Below, piece by piece: positions 18,957-27,980 of a DNA stretch of 48,156 nucleotides; positions within the stretch are counted from its first letter, which is position 1, and each line of letters starts with the position of its first letter. The stretch comes from Pseudomonas viridiflava (GTDB lineage Bacteria > Pseudomonadota > Gammaproteobacteria > Pseudomonadales > Pseudomonadaceae). Where the stretch lies: contig NZ_UTBZ01000098.1 in assembly GCF_900580865.1 (NCBI RefSeq), positions 1 to 48,156 of the forward strand, in the 5' to 3' direction. The translations under genes and the position numbers were made by a program. The notes under the pieces were generated by a model, which was given only the letters and a program-made list of their open reading frames with translations, ran no database searches and was not told the origin of the DNA.

Positions 18957-19631
18957 TCAGGTCGGGCAGGTTTCCTTGCCATGATCCAGTCCCTGCTTGT
19001 AACTGTGGCTCTGCAGGCTGGCCTTGCCGTTGTGCCAGGTCAGCGTCAGTACATACAGCGAGTCAAAATCGTTGCCCGCCCAATCGTCGGTGATGTTCTG
19101 TTTCTCGCCGACCGCTTTGCCTGCCACCTTATTGATCAGCTCCGGCAGATAGCCGTGGGACCACGCGGTGTAAATCGTCGAGTTGTGATACTTGTCTTCC
19201 AGCAGTTCGCGGGCCAGATCGCTGGTGTCGTTGGCCGAGAATTCGATGTTCACCGGCAGACCGAGCTTGATCGCTGCCGGGCTGATGGTCATCAGTGGGC
19301 GGATGTAGCTGTAGGAGTTGTCCAGCTCACCTTCCTCGACATTGCGCGTCGGATTGGCGGCGAACACGTAATCGGCCTTGCCGAATTTTTCCGGCAGCAG
19401 CGTCGACAGGTCGATGGCGCGGTTCAGGCCCTGGCAGTTGAGCTGGCCGAGACCGCCCTCGGGCTTCTCCGCGTGGCGCAGGAACACCAGGGTCTGGGTG
19501 CCATCCGCCGGTTGCGCGCGGCTTTCGCTGGACTCAAGCGACAGGAACAGCGCACTGACGGCCAGCAGGGAAGGCAGGGCCACATACGCGCGATGTTTGA
19601 AACGTTTGGCGAATCGCATAAGGATCGTCAT
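18957..19631 (-). CDS. Histidine phosphatase family protein, membrane-anchored or exported
   Basis: A 224-residue protein with a basic N-terminus and a hydrophobic segment (YVALPSLLAVSALFL, about residues 16-30), then a branch-1 histidine phosphatase motif LVFLRHAEKP, in which RHxE replaces the canonical RHG and supplies the phospho-histidine. A second conserved histidine is likely in TAWSHGYLPELI. The substrate is unknown. The N-terminal segment suggests periplasmic location. ATG 19631 is chosen; a TTG at 19649 or ATG at 19619 are alternatives and no strong ribosome binding site decides. The gene is convergent with selU. It could be a phosphoester or sugar-phosphate phosphatase. Confidence 0.8.
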   Translation of the reverse strand: MTILMRFAKRFKHRAYVALPSLLAVSALFLSLESSESRAQPADGTQTLVFLRHAEKPEGGLGQLNCQGLNRAIDLSTLLPEKFGKADYVFAANPTRNVEEGELDNSYSYIRPLMTISPAAIKLGLPVNIEFSANDTSDLARELLEDKYHNSTIYTAWSHGYLPELINKVAGKAVGEKQNITDDWAGNDFDSLYVLTLTWHNGKASLQSHSYKQGLDHGKETCPT

Positions 19632-19854
19632 GAATAAAAGGTTCTTCAACTGATTCAGTTAAGGCTGACAAACCTTTACACCGCGGGCTCCCAGCACCGG
19701 GTGTTTTCCCTGTCATGAACGGCTTCCTCTGCAACAAAGGCATAGCTCAGAGTCCCCTGAGGGCCGTTTGGTTCGATCGTCTGAGTGCGCAGCACTCTAA
19801 CGGCAACGTTCAGCGGCCTGGTGGCAGGTTAGCGACAGGATGTTACGGTTCATG

Positions 19855-19934
19855 GAGGCGCTGGCGCAGGCTGCGATTTTTTTGCAGGCTGCAAAGGCTC
19901 AAGATCAAAAGATCGCAGCCTGCGGCAGCGTCTA
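19855..19934. repeat. Degenerate REP, family 2
   Basis: An imperfect inverted pair around GGCTGCGAT and ATCGCAGCC with the AAGATCAAAAGATCGCAGCC signature. It lies upstream of the GST gene. The rest of the 342-bp gap (19632-19973) holds the phosphatase leader and no other recognised element. Confidence 0.75.
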
Positions 19935-19973
19935 CATTATGATCAGGCTTTAATTTGTGACTGGATGCTTCCC

Positions 19974-20672
19974 ATGACCGATCTGTCCGCGTTCCCGATC
20001 ACCCAGAAATGGCCGGCGCAGTACCCTGACTGGATTCAGCTCTATTCCCTGCCGACGCCCAACGGCGTCAAAGTCTCGATCATGCTCGAAGAAATCGGCC
20101 TGCCGTACGAGCCACACAAGGTCGCTTTCGACAGCAATGATCAGTTGTCCGCCGAGTTCCTCTCGCTGAACCCGAACAACAAGATTCCGGCGATCCTCGA
20201 CCCCCACGGCCCCGATGATCAGCCGCTGCCGCTGTTCGAATCCGGTGCGATCCTGATTTACCTGGCCGACAAAAGCGGCCAATTGCTCGCTCAGGAAGGC
20301 GCGCTGCGCTACGAAACCATTCAGTGGCTGATGTTCCAGATGGGCGGCATCGGCCCGATGTTCGGCCAACTCGGGTTCTTCAACAAATTCGCCGGCAAGG
20401 ACTACGAAGACAAGCGTCCGCGTGATCGTTATGTCGATGAAAGCAAACGTCTGTTGAATGTGTTGAATACTCGTCTTGAAGGCCGCGACTGGATCATGGG
20501 CGAGCGCTACACCATCGCCGATATCGCGACGTTTCCGTGGGTGCGTAACTTGATCGGATTTTATGAGGCCGGTGATCTGGTCGGCATTCAGAACTTCCCG
20601 AATGTCACCCGTGTACTGGAGCGCTTCCTCTCCCGTCCGGCCGTGGTTCGCGGCCTGACCATTCCCTCCTGA
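19974..20672 (+). CDS. Glutathione S-transferase, Nu/Ure2p-like (YghU/YfcG type)
   Basis: A 232-residue GST. The thioredoxin-like N-terminal domain begins at LQ-type IQLYSLPTPNGVKVSIMLEE, with the PTPNG turn of the Nu class in place of a catalytic Tyr/Ser, and contains LNPNNKIPAI with the cis-proline and ESGAILIYLADK for gamma-glutamyl binding. The helical C-terminal domain includes ERYTIADIATFPWV with the N-capping box. E. coli Nu-class members bind two glutathiones and show disulfide-bond reductase activity on small thiols. Start ATG 19974 gives the usual MTDLSAF N-terminus; ATG 19965 adds three residues. It is followed by a family-2 REP pair. Confidence 0.9.
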   Translation: MTDLSAFPITQKWPAQYPDWIQLYSLPTPNGVKVSIMLEEIGLPYEPHKVAFDSNDQLSAEFLSLNPNNKIPAILDPHGPDDQPLPLFESGAILIYLADKSGQLLAQEGALRYETIQWLMFQMGGIGPMFGQLGFFNKFAGKDYEDKRPRDRYVDESKRLLNVLNTRLEGRDWIMGERYTIADIATFPWVRNLIGFYEAGDLVGIQNFPNVTRVLERFLSRPAVVRGLTIPS

Positions 20673-20687
20673 CACCACACATCCCCC

Positions 20688-20773
20688 TGTAGGAGCTGCC
20701 GAAGGCTGCGATCTTTTGATGTTGATTTTTAAAAGCAAGATCAAAAGATCGCAGCCTTCGGCAGCTCCTACAG
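20688..20773. repeat. REP pair, family 2
   Basis: Near-perfect inverted arms of GTAGGAGCTGCCGAAGGCTG around an AT-rich centre containing TTTTGAT and ATCAAAA. It lies between the GST and hemB genes and could form a very stable hairpin. Confidence 0.95.
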
Positions 20774-20914
20774 GAGATTTGGGTACTCTCTGGGATTGTT
20801 ACACCCCCAGTAATGCACTCTTGATTGATCCAGGTTTGTACCCCAACCCCCGCAAGGCATAAGCTTCGCCCCCTACGACTTTCGTCTCATCTGCCGTTTT
20901 CAGGAAAGGCCCTC

Positions 20915-21889
20915 ATGTCCAGTCAGTTCCCCGAAGCACGTCCCCGCCGTCTGCGCCGCAATGCGAGCCTGCGCAGCCTGTTCCAGGAAACCGAATTCAG
21001 CCTGAACGATCTGGTCCTGCCGATTTTCGTTGAAGAAGAAATCGACGACTTCGTGCCGATCAAGAGCATGCCGGGGGTGATGCGTATTCCCGAGCGCAAA
21101 CTGGCCAGCGAAATCGAGCGCTATGCCCGCGCCGGCATCAAGTCGGTGATGACCTTCGGTGTATCCCATCATCTGGACAGCAACGGCAGCGACACCTGGC
21201 GCGAAGAAGGTCTGGTCTCGCGCATGTCGCGCATTGCCAAAGATGCCGTGCCGGAAATGATCGTGATGTCCGACACCTGCTTCTGCGAATACACCGATCA
21301 CGGCCACTGCGGCGTGATGCACAACCACGAAGTCGACAACGACCAGACCCTGATCAACCTCGGCAAACAAGCCGTGGCAGCGGCCCGCGCCGGTGCCGAC
21401 GTGATCGCGCCATCGGCAGCGATGGACGGTCAGGTGCGGGCGATTCGCCAGGCACTGGATGCGGCCGGCTTCACGCAAATCCCGATCATGGCGTACTCGA
21501 CCAAATTTGCCTCGGCGCTTTACGGCCCGTTCCGCGAGGCCGGTGGCAGCGCGCTGAAAGGCGACCGCAAAAGCTATCAGATGAACCCGATGAACCGCCG
21601 CGAAGCCCTGCGTGAATCGTTGCTCGACGAGCAGGAGGGCGCCGATGCGCTGATGGTCAAACCGGCCGGTGCGTACCTCGACATCATCCGCGATATTCGC
21701 GAAGCCTCGAACCTGCCGCTGGCGGCGTATCAGGTCAGCGGCGAATACGCGATGATCAAGTTCGGCGCACAGGCCGGGGCGATTGATGAGGATCGCGTGG
21801 TACGTGAAAGCCTGGGCGCGATCAAGCGGGCGGGGGCGGATTTGATCTTCACTTACTTTGCTATGGATCTGGCATTGGCCGGGATCTAA
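20915..21889 (+). CDS. hemB: Delta-aminolevulinic acid dehydratase, zinc-type
   Basis: A 324-residue porphobilinogen synthase; it condenses two aminolevulinate molecules in tetrapyrrole synthesis. The Schiff-base lysines are K197 ([13 protein letters not shown]) and K249 ([11 protein letters not shown]). The metal loop reads [15 protein letters not shown], with C122, C124 and C132: the zinc-binding form, as in E. coli. The well-studied P. aeruginosa enzyme has aspartates there and uses Mg. The whole protein follows the enterobacterial sequence closely ([27 protein letters not shown]). Start ATG 20915 has AGGAAAGG at 20902-20909; a frame extension upstream to 20825 has no support. It is monocistronic and may be a second, zinc-type copy alongside a Mg-type hemB elsewhere. 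Confidence 0.95.
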   Translation: MSSQFPEARPRRLRRNASLRSLFQETEFSLNDLVLPIFVEEEIDDFVPIKSMPGVMRIPERKLASEIERYARAGIKSVMTFGVSHHLDSNGSDTWREEGLVSRMSRIAKDAVPEMIVMSDTCFCEYTDHGHCGVMHNHEVDNDQTLINLGKQAVAAARAGADVIAPSAAMDGQVRAIRQALDAAGFTQIPIMAYSTKFASALYGPFREAGGSALKGDRKSYQMNPMNRREALRESLLDEQEGADALMVKPAGAYLDIIRDIREASNLPLAAYQVSGEYAMIKFGAQAGAIDEDRVVRESLGAIKRAGADLIFTYFAMDLALAGI

Positions 21890-21908
21890 AGACCAACGCG
21901 TTACCCCT

Positions 21909-21996
21909 GTGGGAGCGAGCCTGCTCGCGAAAGCGGTTTATCAGCTGACATTAGTGTTGACTGACACGACGCTTTCGCGAGCAGGCTCGCTCCCAC
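21909..21996. repeat. REP pair (BIME), family 1
   Basis: Inverted REP copies lie between the convergent hemB and flavoprotein genes; this is the only 3'-end structure seen for either. Confidence 0.95.
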
Positions 21997-22013
21997 ATTT
22001 GATTTGTGCTGTG

Positions 22014-23549
22014 TCAGGGGCAGTTGAAGAATGGCCGGATGCCGTGATCGCGGAAATAGCGTTCGATGACTTTTGGGTCGGCGCTATTCTCGGCAATCGC
22101 CACATACGTATCCGGGCGCAGCAGATAGAAGCCGTTACGCCCCAATCCCGCCGTTTCAAACGCGGGGCGCCAGTCGAACACATGCAGCGGCAAATGATGT
22201 TCCTGGCACCAGGCGATCATTTCGTCACTGGTGTCGCCGTACACATGCACCTGCCAGCACGGCTGTCTGAGCGGTTCGTAATTATCTCCCTCACCATCAT
22301 GCGCCCACGGCAAGCGGTCACCGCCGTGCACATGGCCGGACGCGCCCTGGCTCAGTGGCATGCCGCGATAGTTGAGGGTGACTTGCGAAACGGTGCGAAA
22401 AAGGAACTCGCGACTGGCCTCGAACGAGGCCATTTTCGGGATCAGAAACGGTGCCACGCGCATGCGCAGCAGATCGGCCATACGCCCTTCGGCGGTGACG
22501 AAACTGAAGACTTTGTCGGTGGTCGACACCAGACGACGGGCGAAGGCCTTGCGTTCGGTTTCGTAGCTGTCGAGCAGGCTTGGCTCGGCGCCGCCGCTGA
22601 GCACTGCGGCGACTTTCCACGCCAGATTGATTGCGTCACCGATGCCGGTGTTCATGCCCTGACCGCCCGCCGGGCTGTGCACATGGGCGGCATCGCCGAG
22701 CAGAAACGTGCGGCCACTGCGAAAGTGCTCGGCGACGCGGTGATGCACGCGGTAGGTCGAGAACCAATGGACATCTTCGATATGCACTTTGAGGTGTTCG
22801 ATGGCGCGGCTGCTGACATCGGAAAACTCCAGGCTTTCGGCGCGATCCGCACGTTCGCCCCGCACCGTGCCGATCAACCGTGCGCGGCCTTCGCCGGCGA
22901 GTGGGAACACGGCGAGAAAGTCCGCTTCATCCAGATCCAGGTGCAGCTCGCCGTTCATCGCCGGGCCGCTGGCCTTGACGTCCGCCACGTAGAAAATCTG
23001 CTGATAAGTGCCGCCGGGGAAACCGGTATCGAGGGCTTTGCGTACCACTGAGCGGGCGCCATCACATCCCGCCAGATAACAGGTCTGGCAGATTTCCTGC
23101 TCGCCATCGGGCAGGCGCAAATGCGCGCTGAGGCCATCACCGGTTTCCTCGAAGCTTTCCAGTGTGGTGTCGCGTTCGACCGTGATGTCATAGTCTTCGA
23201 GACGCTCGATCAGCAGCCGTTCGTGCTGATCCTGGGGGAAGATTTCGACGAACGCGTAGGGCGTCAGGCCTTCGCCGATACGGTTCAGTGGCAATTGCGC
23301 GACCGGTTTGCCGTTGACCCAGAAATTCGCCGCCGCCACCCGATGGCCGTTGCGCACTACGGTGTCGGCCAGATCCAGCTGGCGATACAACTCAAGGGTG
23401 CGCGCCTGCACTGCGAGCGCTCGCGACGTGGTGCCGGGCGCGGAAGTTTTATCGATGATGCGTACGCGTACGCCGAGTTTGCTCAGCCACAGGGCGAGCA
23501 CCAGACCGGTCGGGCCGGCGCCGATGATCAGAACGTCGCTGCGGTTCAT
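22014..23549 (-). CDS. FAD-dependent aromatic monooxygenase (PheA/TfdB family)
   Basis: A 511-residue flavoprotein hydroxylase. It has the N-terminal dinucleotide motif VLIIGAGPTGLVLAL (GxGxxG at 10-15), the CDGARSVVRKAL segment of the DG motif that contacts FAD and NADPH, and the second FAD motif LLGDAAHVHSPAGGQGMNTG. A C-terminal thioredoxin-like extension (about residues 410-511) is present, as in PheA/MhpA-type hydroxylases, but lacks an active CxxC. The reaction is probably NAD(P)H-dependent hydroxylation of an aromatic ring; the substrate is not clear. GGAGGA upstream of ATG 23549 supports the start. It stands alone, with no ring-cleavage genes beside it. Confidence 0.87.
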   Translation of the reverse strand: MNRSDVLIIGAGPTGLVLALWLSKLGVRVRIIDKTSAPGTTSRALAVQARTLELYRQLDLADTVVRNGHRVAAANFWVNGKPVAQLPLNRIGEGLTPYAFVEIFPQDQHERLLIERLEDYDITVERDTTLESFEETGDGLSAHLRLPDGEQEICQTCYLAGCDGARSVVRKALDTGFPGGTYQQIFYVADVKASGPAMNGELHLDLDEADFLAVFPLAGEGRARLIGTVRGERADRAESLEFSDVSSRAIEHLKVHIEDVHWFSTYRVHHRVAEHFRSGRTFLLGDAAHVHSPAGGQGMNTGIGDAINLAWKVAAVLSGGAEPSLLDSYETERKAFARRLVSTTDKVFSFVTAEGRMADLLRMRVAPFLIPKMASFEASREFLFRTVSQVTLNYRGMPLSQGASGHVHGGDRLPWAHDGEGDNYEPLRQPCWQVHVYGDTSDEMIAWCQEHHLPLHVFDWRPAFETAGLGRNGFYLLRPDTYVAIAENSADPKVIERYFRDHGIRPFFNCP

Positions 23550-23622
23550 GGGGCTGTCCTCCGTTTGCTGTGGAGCAAGTATGGATCAGCAGGAGAGGGT
23601 GGCCAGTTGATCGGCCAGACGG

Positions 23623-23661
23623 AAAAAGGCCCCGCAGCGGTGAGGCTGTGGGGCCTTTTTT
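23623..23661. terminator. Bidirectional rho-independent terminator
   Basis: A stem of AAAAAGGCCCCGCAGC with GCTGTGGGGCCTTTTTT and a 6-8 nt loop, flanked by A and T runs. It can end minus-strand transcripts arriving from the TonB receptor gene, protecting the flavoprotein promoter downstream of it. Confidence 0.85.
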
Positions 23662-23713
23662 GGCGGTTCGGCGGGAGATTTTGGTGACAGTGAAATTTAC
23701 CCCCTCACCCCAG

Positions 23714-24310
23714 CCCTCTCCCCCAGGGGGGCGAGGGGGAAAGGGAGCCGGATTTGTGTGCTTTTCAAAAGCTGAGTACGACTCGGCGGCACACGTCGGC
23801 GTAACTCGAAAGTACACCGCAATCAGCCCCCTCTCCTTTGAAAGGTGAGGGGGAAAGGGAGCCGATTTGTATGCTTTTCAAAAGCTGAGTACGACTCGGC
23901 GGCACACGTCGGCGTAACTCGAACACCTCGGTCAGTACCCTCTCCTTTAAAAGGCGAGGGGGAAAGGGAGCCGATTTGTGTGCTTTTCAAAAGCTGAGTA
24001 CGACTCGGCGGCACACGTCGGCGTAACTCGAAAGTACACCGCAATCAGCTCCCTCTCCTTTGAAAGGCGAGGGGGAAAGGGAGCCGATTTGTGTGCTTTT
24101 CAAAAGCTGAGTACGACTCGGCGGCACATGTCGGCGTAACTCGAAAGAACACCTCGGTCAGTACCCTCTCCTTTAAAAAGTGAGGGGGAAAGGGAGCCGA
24201 TTTGGGTGCTTTTCAAAACCTGAGTTCGACTCGATATTTCAAGTCGGTGTAACTTGCAAGAACACCTCGGTCGGTCCCCTCTCCCTTTGGGAGAGGGTTA
24301 GGCGGGCGGC
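23714..24310. repeat. Tandem array of ~113-bp palindromic units
   Basis: Five full units and one partial, starting at CCCTCTCC at 23714, 23829, 23938, 24051, 24164 and 24277 (steps 115, 109, 113, 113, 113). Each unit carries a CCCTCTCCTTT-AAAGG-GAGGGGGA hairpin, GGGAGCCGATTTG, the palindrome CTTTTCAAAAG (altered in unit 5), and an imperfect dyad GAGTACGACTCGGCGG…CGTCGGCGTAACTC. Unit ends alternate between two forms (AAGTACACCGCAATCAG in 1 and 3; ACACCTCGGTCAGT in 2, 4 and 5), pointing to duplication of a dimer. No gene lies within. The array fills most of the 785-bp gap between the TonB receptor 3' end and the flavoprotein 5' end. Confidence 0.9.
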
Positions 24311-24334
24311 GTTCCGATGAGGGGCTTTTCAGCG

Positions 24335-26539
24335 TTAGAAATCAATAGTGCCGGACAACTTCGCCACCCGCGGCTCACCCTGAGTCAGATACCCACCCTG
24401 AGCCGATTCCCAATACTTTTTGTTCGCCAGATTCTCCACGCCCAGACGCACGGTCACGTCCTTCTCCGACACCTTGAACGCATAACGCGCACCGGCATCG
24501 AAACGGTTCCAGGTCGGCAGGCTGAGGTTGTTCGCCGCGTCGGCGTATTGACCGCCGGTGCGCAGCATCCGCGCATTCAGCGCTACGCCTTGCAGGCCGG
24601 GTACATCCCAGTCGGCGCCGGCGTTGAACTGAAAGGTCGGCACACCGATCGCACGGTTGCCGTCGTTGGTACCGTTGAGGGTGTTCTTCAGTTCGGTGTC
24701 CATCAGGGTCAGGCCGCTGATCAGGCGCAGGCCCTGGATCGGCTCGCCGAACACGTTCATTTCCACGCCTTTGTTGATCTGCTCGCCTTCACGCACGTAG
24801 GTGCAGGTGGTGGCGCTGTCGATTTCGCAGTAACCATCGCTCGGCTGTTCGATGCGATAAACACCCAGGCTCGCGCCGTAAGTGCCCATGTCGACTTTCA
24901 CCCCGACTTCGGTCTGCTTGGAACGCGCGGGTGCATAGACTTCGTTGCCGTTGGTCACACGGAATCCGCCAGAACTGGTCGGCGAAGTCGGGCCCTGGGC
25001 CAGACCTTCGATGTGGTTGGCGTAGAACGACACATGTTCCCACGGCTTGAACACCACGCCGTAGACCGGTGTGGTGATCGACTCGTCGTAGCTCGAGGAG
25101 CGCGGGCCGCTGCCATAACTGGCGTAGCTGTAACCTTGCACCACCAATTGCTGACGACGCAGGCCGGCGGTGACCAATAGGCGATCATCGAAGAAACCGA
25201 GGGTGTCGGAAATCGCAATGCTGCGGTTGAAGGTCTTGCCGACGATGCCCGGATCATTCAAGTCGCCGCCGGCAAAGTTGCCCACTGGCGACGGCGTTTG
25301 CACCGGATGGTAGATGTTGTTGGCGTATCGGGTCAGATCGAAATCGTAAGCGCTGCGCTGTTCGGCCCAGATACCGGTCAACCCGAAATTGACCTTATGA
25401 CTGATCGCGCCGGTATTGAATTTGCCGTTGAGGCCGGCCATCACGCTGGTGTTGTCTTCATCGTGGGGGACGAACGAACCTGTGGTAAACGACGCGCCGC
25501 TGTTGCCAACCAAAGTGGTCGAGTTGTAGCGCCCGACTTCACGGGTGTGCTTGGCGCCGCCAGCGGCGTAGGCGGTCCAGTTGTCGTTCAGGTCGTACTC
25601 GGCGCGGAGCATGCCGAAGGTGTCTTCGATGTCGGTGTAGCCCCACTTCGGCGCGTAGTTGGTGTCGGCCGACGGCGCGTCCGGAATATGCGTGGCAGTG
25701 CCGAGGTTGACCGAGCTGCGGCCACCGTTGACGCGTTCTTTTTGATACGCGAAGTCGCCGGAGAGGCGCAAGGCGTCGCCGCGATAGTCGAGGCCGATGG
25801 CGAACAGTTTCGAGCGCTGGTTCTCGTGGTCGATACCGGTGTCGCCTTCGCGCTGGGACAGGTTGATCCGGGCGCCGAAGCGGTTGTCTTCACCGAAACG
25901 CTGGCCAATGTCGAAGTGATGACCGATACGGCCTTCGCTGTTGATGTCGGTGGTGTAACGCCGCAGCGGCACGTCACCGGCGCGTTTCGGTTGCAGGTTG
26001 ACGCCACCGCCGATGCCGGAACCGGTCGGGGTCACGCCATTGATAAAGGCGTTCGGGCCTTTGAACACTTCCACGCGCTCCAGGGCGTCGGTGGAAATGA
26101 TCTGCCGGGGCAGCACGCCATACAGGCCGTTATAGGAAATATCGTCACCGTTCAGCGGCAGGCCGCGAATCATGAAGACCTGCGCCTGGTTGGAGAAACC
26201 CGAGGCCTGACGCACTGACGAATCGTTGAGCAGCACGTCGGCGACGTTTTCGGCCTGCTGATCCTGGATCAGTTGTTCGGTATAGGAGGCGGCGCTGAAC
26301 GGCACGTCCATCATGTCCTGATTGCCGAGCACGCCGAGTTGACCACCGCGGGCGACCTGACCGCCCGAGTAAACCGGGGGCAGGGCGTTCGGCGTCGGGG
26401 CCTGGGCATTGACGTTGACGTCGTCCAGCACCAGCGCTTTGGTATCGCCTTCAGCGGCGTGAGCGGTGACAGTCAGGGAGCACAGCAGGGCGAGAAGCGT
26501 CGGGCGAAACGGGACGGCGAGTCGAGCTGAAGCGGGCAT
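24335..26539 (-). CDS. TonB-dependent siderophore receptor
   Basis: A 734-residue outer membrane receptor. Signal peptide to about residue 28 (VTAHA), then the plug domain (about 70-185) with VFMIRGLPLNGDDISYNGLYG and ERVEVFKGPNAFINGVTPTGSG, then a 22-strand barrel ending in VAKLSGTIDF with terminal phenylalanine. A TonB-box-like stretch is near LVLDDVNVNA. Length and motifs fit the ferric-siderophore receptor family (TIGR01783, FhuA/Fiu-like). No N-terminal signalling domain is present, so it does not act through an ECF sigma surface pathway. The ligand is unknown; no siderophore biosynthesis genes are adjacent. A possible Fur box lies about 80 bp upstream, consistent with iron repression. 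Confidence 0.92.
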   Translation of the reverse strand: MPASARLAVPFRPTLLALLCSLTVTAHAAEGDTKALVLDDVNVNAQAPTPNALPPVYSGGQVARGGQLGVLGNQDMMDVPFSAASYTEQLIQDQQAENVADVLLNDSSVRQASGFSNQAQVFMIRGLPLNGDDISYNGLYGVLPRQIISTDALERVEVFKGPNAFINGVTPTGSGIGGGVNLQPKRAGDVPLRRYTTDINSEGRIGHHFDIGQRFGEDNRFGARINLSQREGDTGIDHENQRSKLFAIGLDYRGDALRLSGDFAYQKERVNGGRSSVNLGTATHIPDAPSADTNYAPKWGYTDIEDTFGMLRAEYDLNDNWTAYAAGGAKHTREVGRYNSTTLVGNSGASFTTGSFVPHDEDNTSVMAGLNGKFNTGAISHKVNFGLTGIWAEQRSAYDFDLTRYANNIYHPVQTPSPVGNFAGGDLNDPGIVGKTFNRSIAISDTLGFFDDRLLVTAGLRRQQLVVQGYSYASYGSGPRSSSYDESITTPVYGVVFKPWEHVSFYANHIEGLAQGPTSPTSSGGFRVTNGNEVYAPARSKQTEVGVKVDMGTYGASLGVYRIEQPSDGYCEIDSATTCTYVREGEQINKGVEMNVFGEPIQGLRLISGLTLMDTELKNTLNGTNDGNRAIGVPTFQFNAGADWDVPGLQGVALNARMLRTGGQYADAANNLSLPTWNRFDAGARYAFKVSEKDVTVRLGVENLANKKYWESAQGGYLTQGEPRVAKLSGTIDF

Positions 26540-26617
26540 GTAGATACCTGGAGGCGCACGGCCGGTGAGAAAAATAAGGGCGGCGCGGGAACTCCTTGCG
26601 CAAATGCGACTCCAGGT

Positions 26618-26636
26618 GCAAATGATAGATTTTCTC
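26618..26636 (-). promoter_or_regulatory. Possible Fur box upstream of the siderophore receptor
   Basis: GCAAATGATAGATTTTCTC matches 12 of 19 positions of the Fur consensus GATAATGATAATCATTATC. It is centred about 88 bp upstream of the receptor start, in a suitable position for promoter occlusion. Confidence 0.45.
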
Positions 26637-26687
26637 AGTAACGTTTTGCAATCAGTTTGTCATCACCCCTTCAATACCCGCATTCCT

Positions 26688-26773
26688 GTGTAGGAGCTGC
26701 CGCAGGCTGCGATCTTTTGATCTTGTTTTTAAAATCAAAGTCAAAAGATCGCAGCCTTCGGCAGCTCCTACAC
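26688..26773. repeat. REP pair, family 2
   Basis: Inverted arms of GTGTAGGAGCTGCCG around a TTTTAAAATC-rich centre. It lies between the divergent siderophore receptor and DUF1615 genes, 45 bp before the latter, so it falls within or near its leader. Confidence 0.95.
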
Positions 26774-26817
26774 GGATTGTGTATGGTGTTCGGGCTTAAT
26801 GGACTGGATGGAGCAAC

Positions 26818-27909
26818 ATGCACAACCTTCGATTACCGATCACCCTCGCCGCACTGCTGGTGCTCGCCGGTTGCGCGGGGCAGCGCAGCCAGGAGCCGGT
26901 GCCGCGTGCGCCCGCTGAAGTGAAGGCCGAGATCGTGCGGCTGATGCCGGCCAAGACTGCTGATCGGCAAGGCTGGGCCACCGACATTTACGCCGCGTTT
27001 GCCGCGCAGAACATCAGCCCGACCACGCAAAACCTTTGTTCGGTGCTGGCCGTTGCCGAGCAGGAATCCACTTTCCAGGCCGACCCTACGGTGCCCGGCC
27101 TGGGCAAAATCGCCCGCGAAGAAATCGACCGTCGCGCCGCCAAAGTGCACATCCCCAGCCTGTTGGTCAGTGGTGCTCTGCAAGTGCGTTCAACCAACGG
27201 CAAGACCTACAGCGAACGCCTGAATGCGGCGCGCAGTGAAAAAGAACTCAGTGGCATTTTCGACGACTTCATCGGCAGGGTGCCGATGGGCCGCACGTTG
27301 TTCGGCGGCTTCAACCCGGTGCACACCGGCGGGCCGATGCAGGTCAGCATCGAATTTGCCGAACAGCACGCCAAGGATTATCCGTACCCGGTGGATGGCA
27401 CGATCCGCCGTGAAGTGTTCAGTCGACGCGGTGGCATGTATTTCGGTATCGCGCATTTGCTCGGTTATCCGGTGAGTTATCGCGAGCCGCTGTATAGGTT
27501 TGCCGATTTCAACGCAGGCTGGTACGCCAGTCGCAATGCCGCGTTTCAGAATGCGGTGAGCCGCGCTTCGGGTATTCCCCTGGCGCTCGATGGCGACCTG
27601 ATACGCTACGATTCGATCATGCCCGGCGGCACGGAACTGGCGGTGCGCACCCTCGGCAAGTCCTTGGGCATGCGCAATCCGACTATTCGCGATCAGCTGG
27701 AGAAGGGCAAAACCCTGGAGTTCGAAGAGACCAAGCTCTATCAGCGGGTATTCGAACTGGCGGAGCAAGCTGAGGGCAAGAAGCTGCCGCGTGCGGTGTT
27801 GCCGGGGATCGTGCTGCAGAGCCCGAAGATCACCCGCAAACTGACGACGGCATGGTTTGCCAAGCGTGTGGACGAGCGCTACAAGCGCTGCATGGCCAAG
27901 GCCGGGTAA
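26818..27909 (+). CDS. DUF1615 family lipoprotein
   Basis: A 363-residue protein with a lipoprotein signal peptide ending LVLAGC (lipid-modified C19), followed by the DUF1615 domain over most of the length. The segment SVLAVAEQESTFQADPTVPGLG resembles the catalytic-glutamate helix of lytic transglycosylase-like folds (ESTF), so a cell-wall role is conceivable but not established. GGAGC 8 nt before ATG 26818 supports the start. It is a single-gene unit closed by a strong hairpin. Lack of an aspartate after the lipid cysteine (C-A-G) suggests transport to the outer membrane by Lol. Confidence 0.85.
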   Translation: MHNLRLPITLAALLVLAGCAGQRSQEPVPRAPAEVKAEIVRLMPAKTADRQGWATDIYAAFAAQNISPTTQNLCSVLAVAEQESTFQADPTVPGLGKIAREEIDRRAAKVHIPSLLVSGALQVRSTNGKTYSERLNAARSEKELSGIFDDFIGRVPMGRTLFGGFNPVHTGGPMQVSIEFAEQHAKDYPYPVDGTIRREVFSRRGGMYFGIAHLLGYPVSYREPLYRFADFNAGWYASRNAAFQNAVSRASGIPLALDGDLIRYDSIMPGGTELAVRTLGKSLGMRNPTIRDQLEKGKTLEFEETKLYQRVFELAEQAEGKKLPRAVLPGIVLQSPKITRKLTTAWFAKRVDERYKRCMAKAG

Positions 27910-27923
27910 AACACACAGACATA

Positions 27924-27950
27924 AAAAACCCGGCCAAGGGAGCCGGGTTT
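27924..27950. terminator. Bidirectional rho-independent terminator
   Basis: A stem AACCCGGC / GCCGGGTT (27927-27934 with 27942-27949), preceded by an A-run and followed by TTT. It serves the DUF1615 gene on the plus strand and, with six to eight Ts on its side, the repeat-protein gene on the minus strand. Confidence 0.85.
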
Positions 27951-27980
27951 CTCTGGGTTGTTGCGCTTGAAGCCATGCAT

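Noticed and set aside
18834..19637. 267-residue plus-strand frame opposite the histidine phosphatase
   Set aside because: It begins in translated REP sequence and is antisense to a gene with an RHAE motif.
23714..24310. CRISPR array
   Set aside because: The units are about 113 bp and almost contiguous, with no unique spacers of even length and no cas genes nearby.
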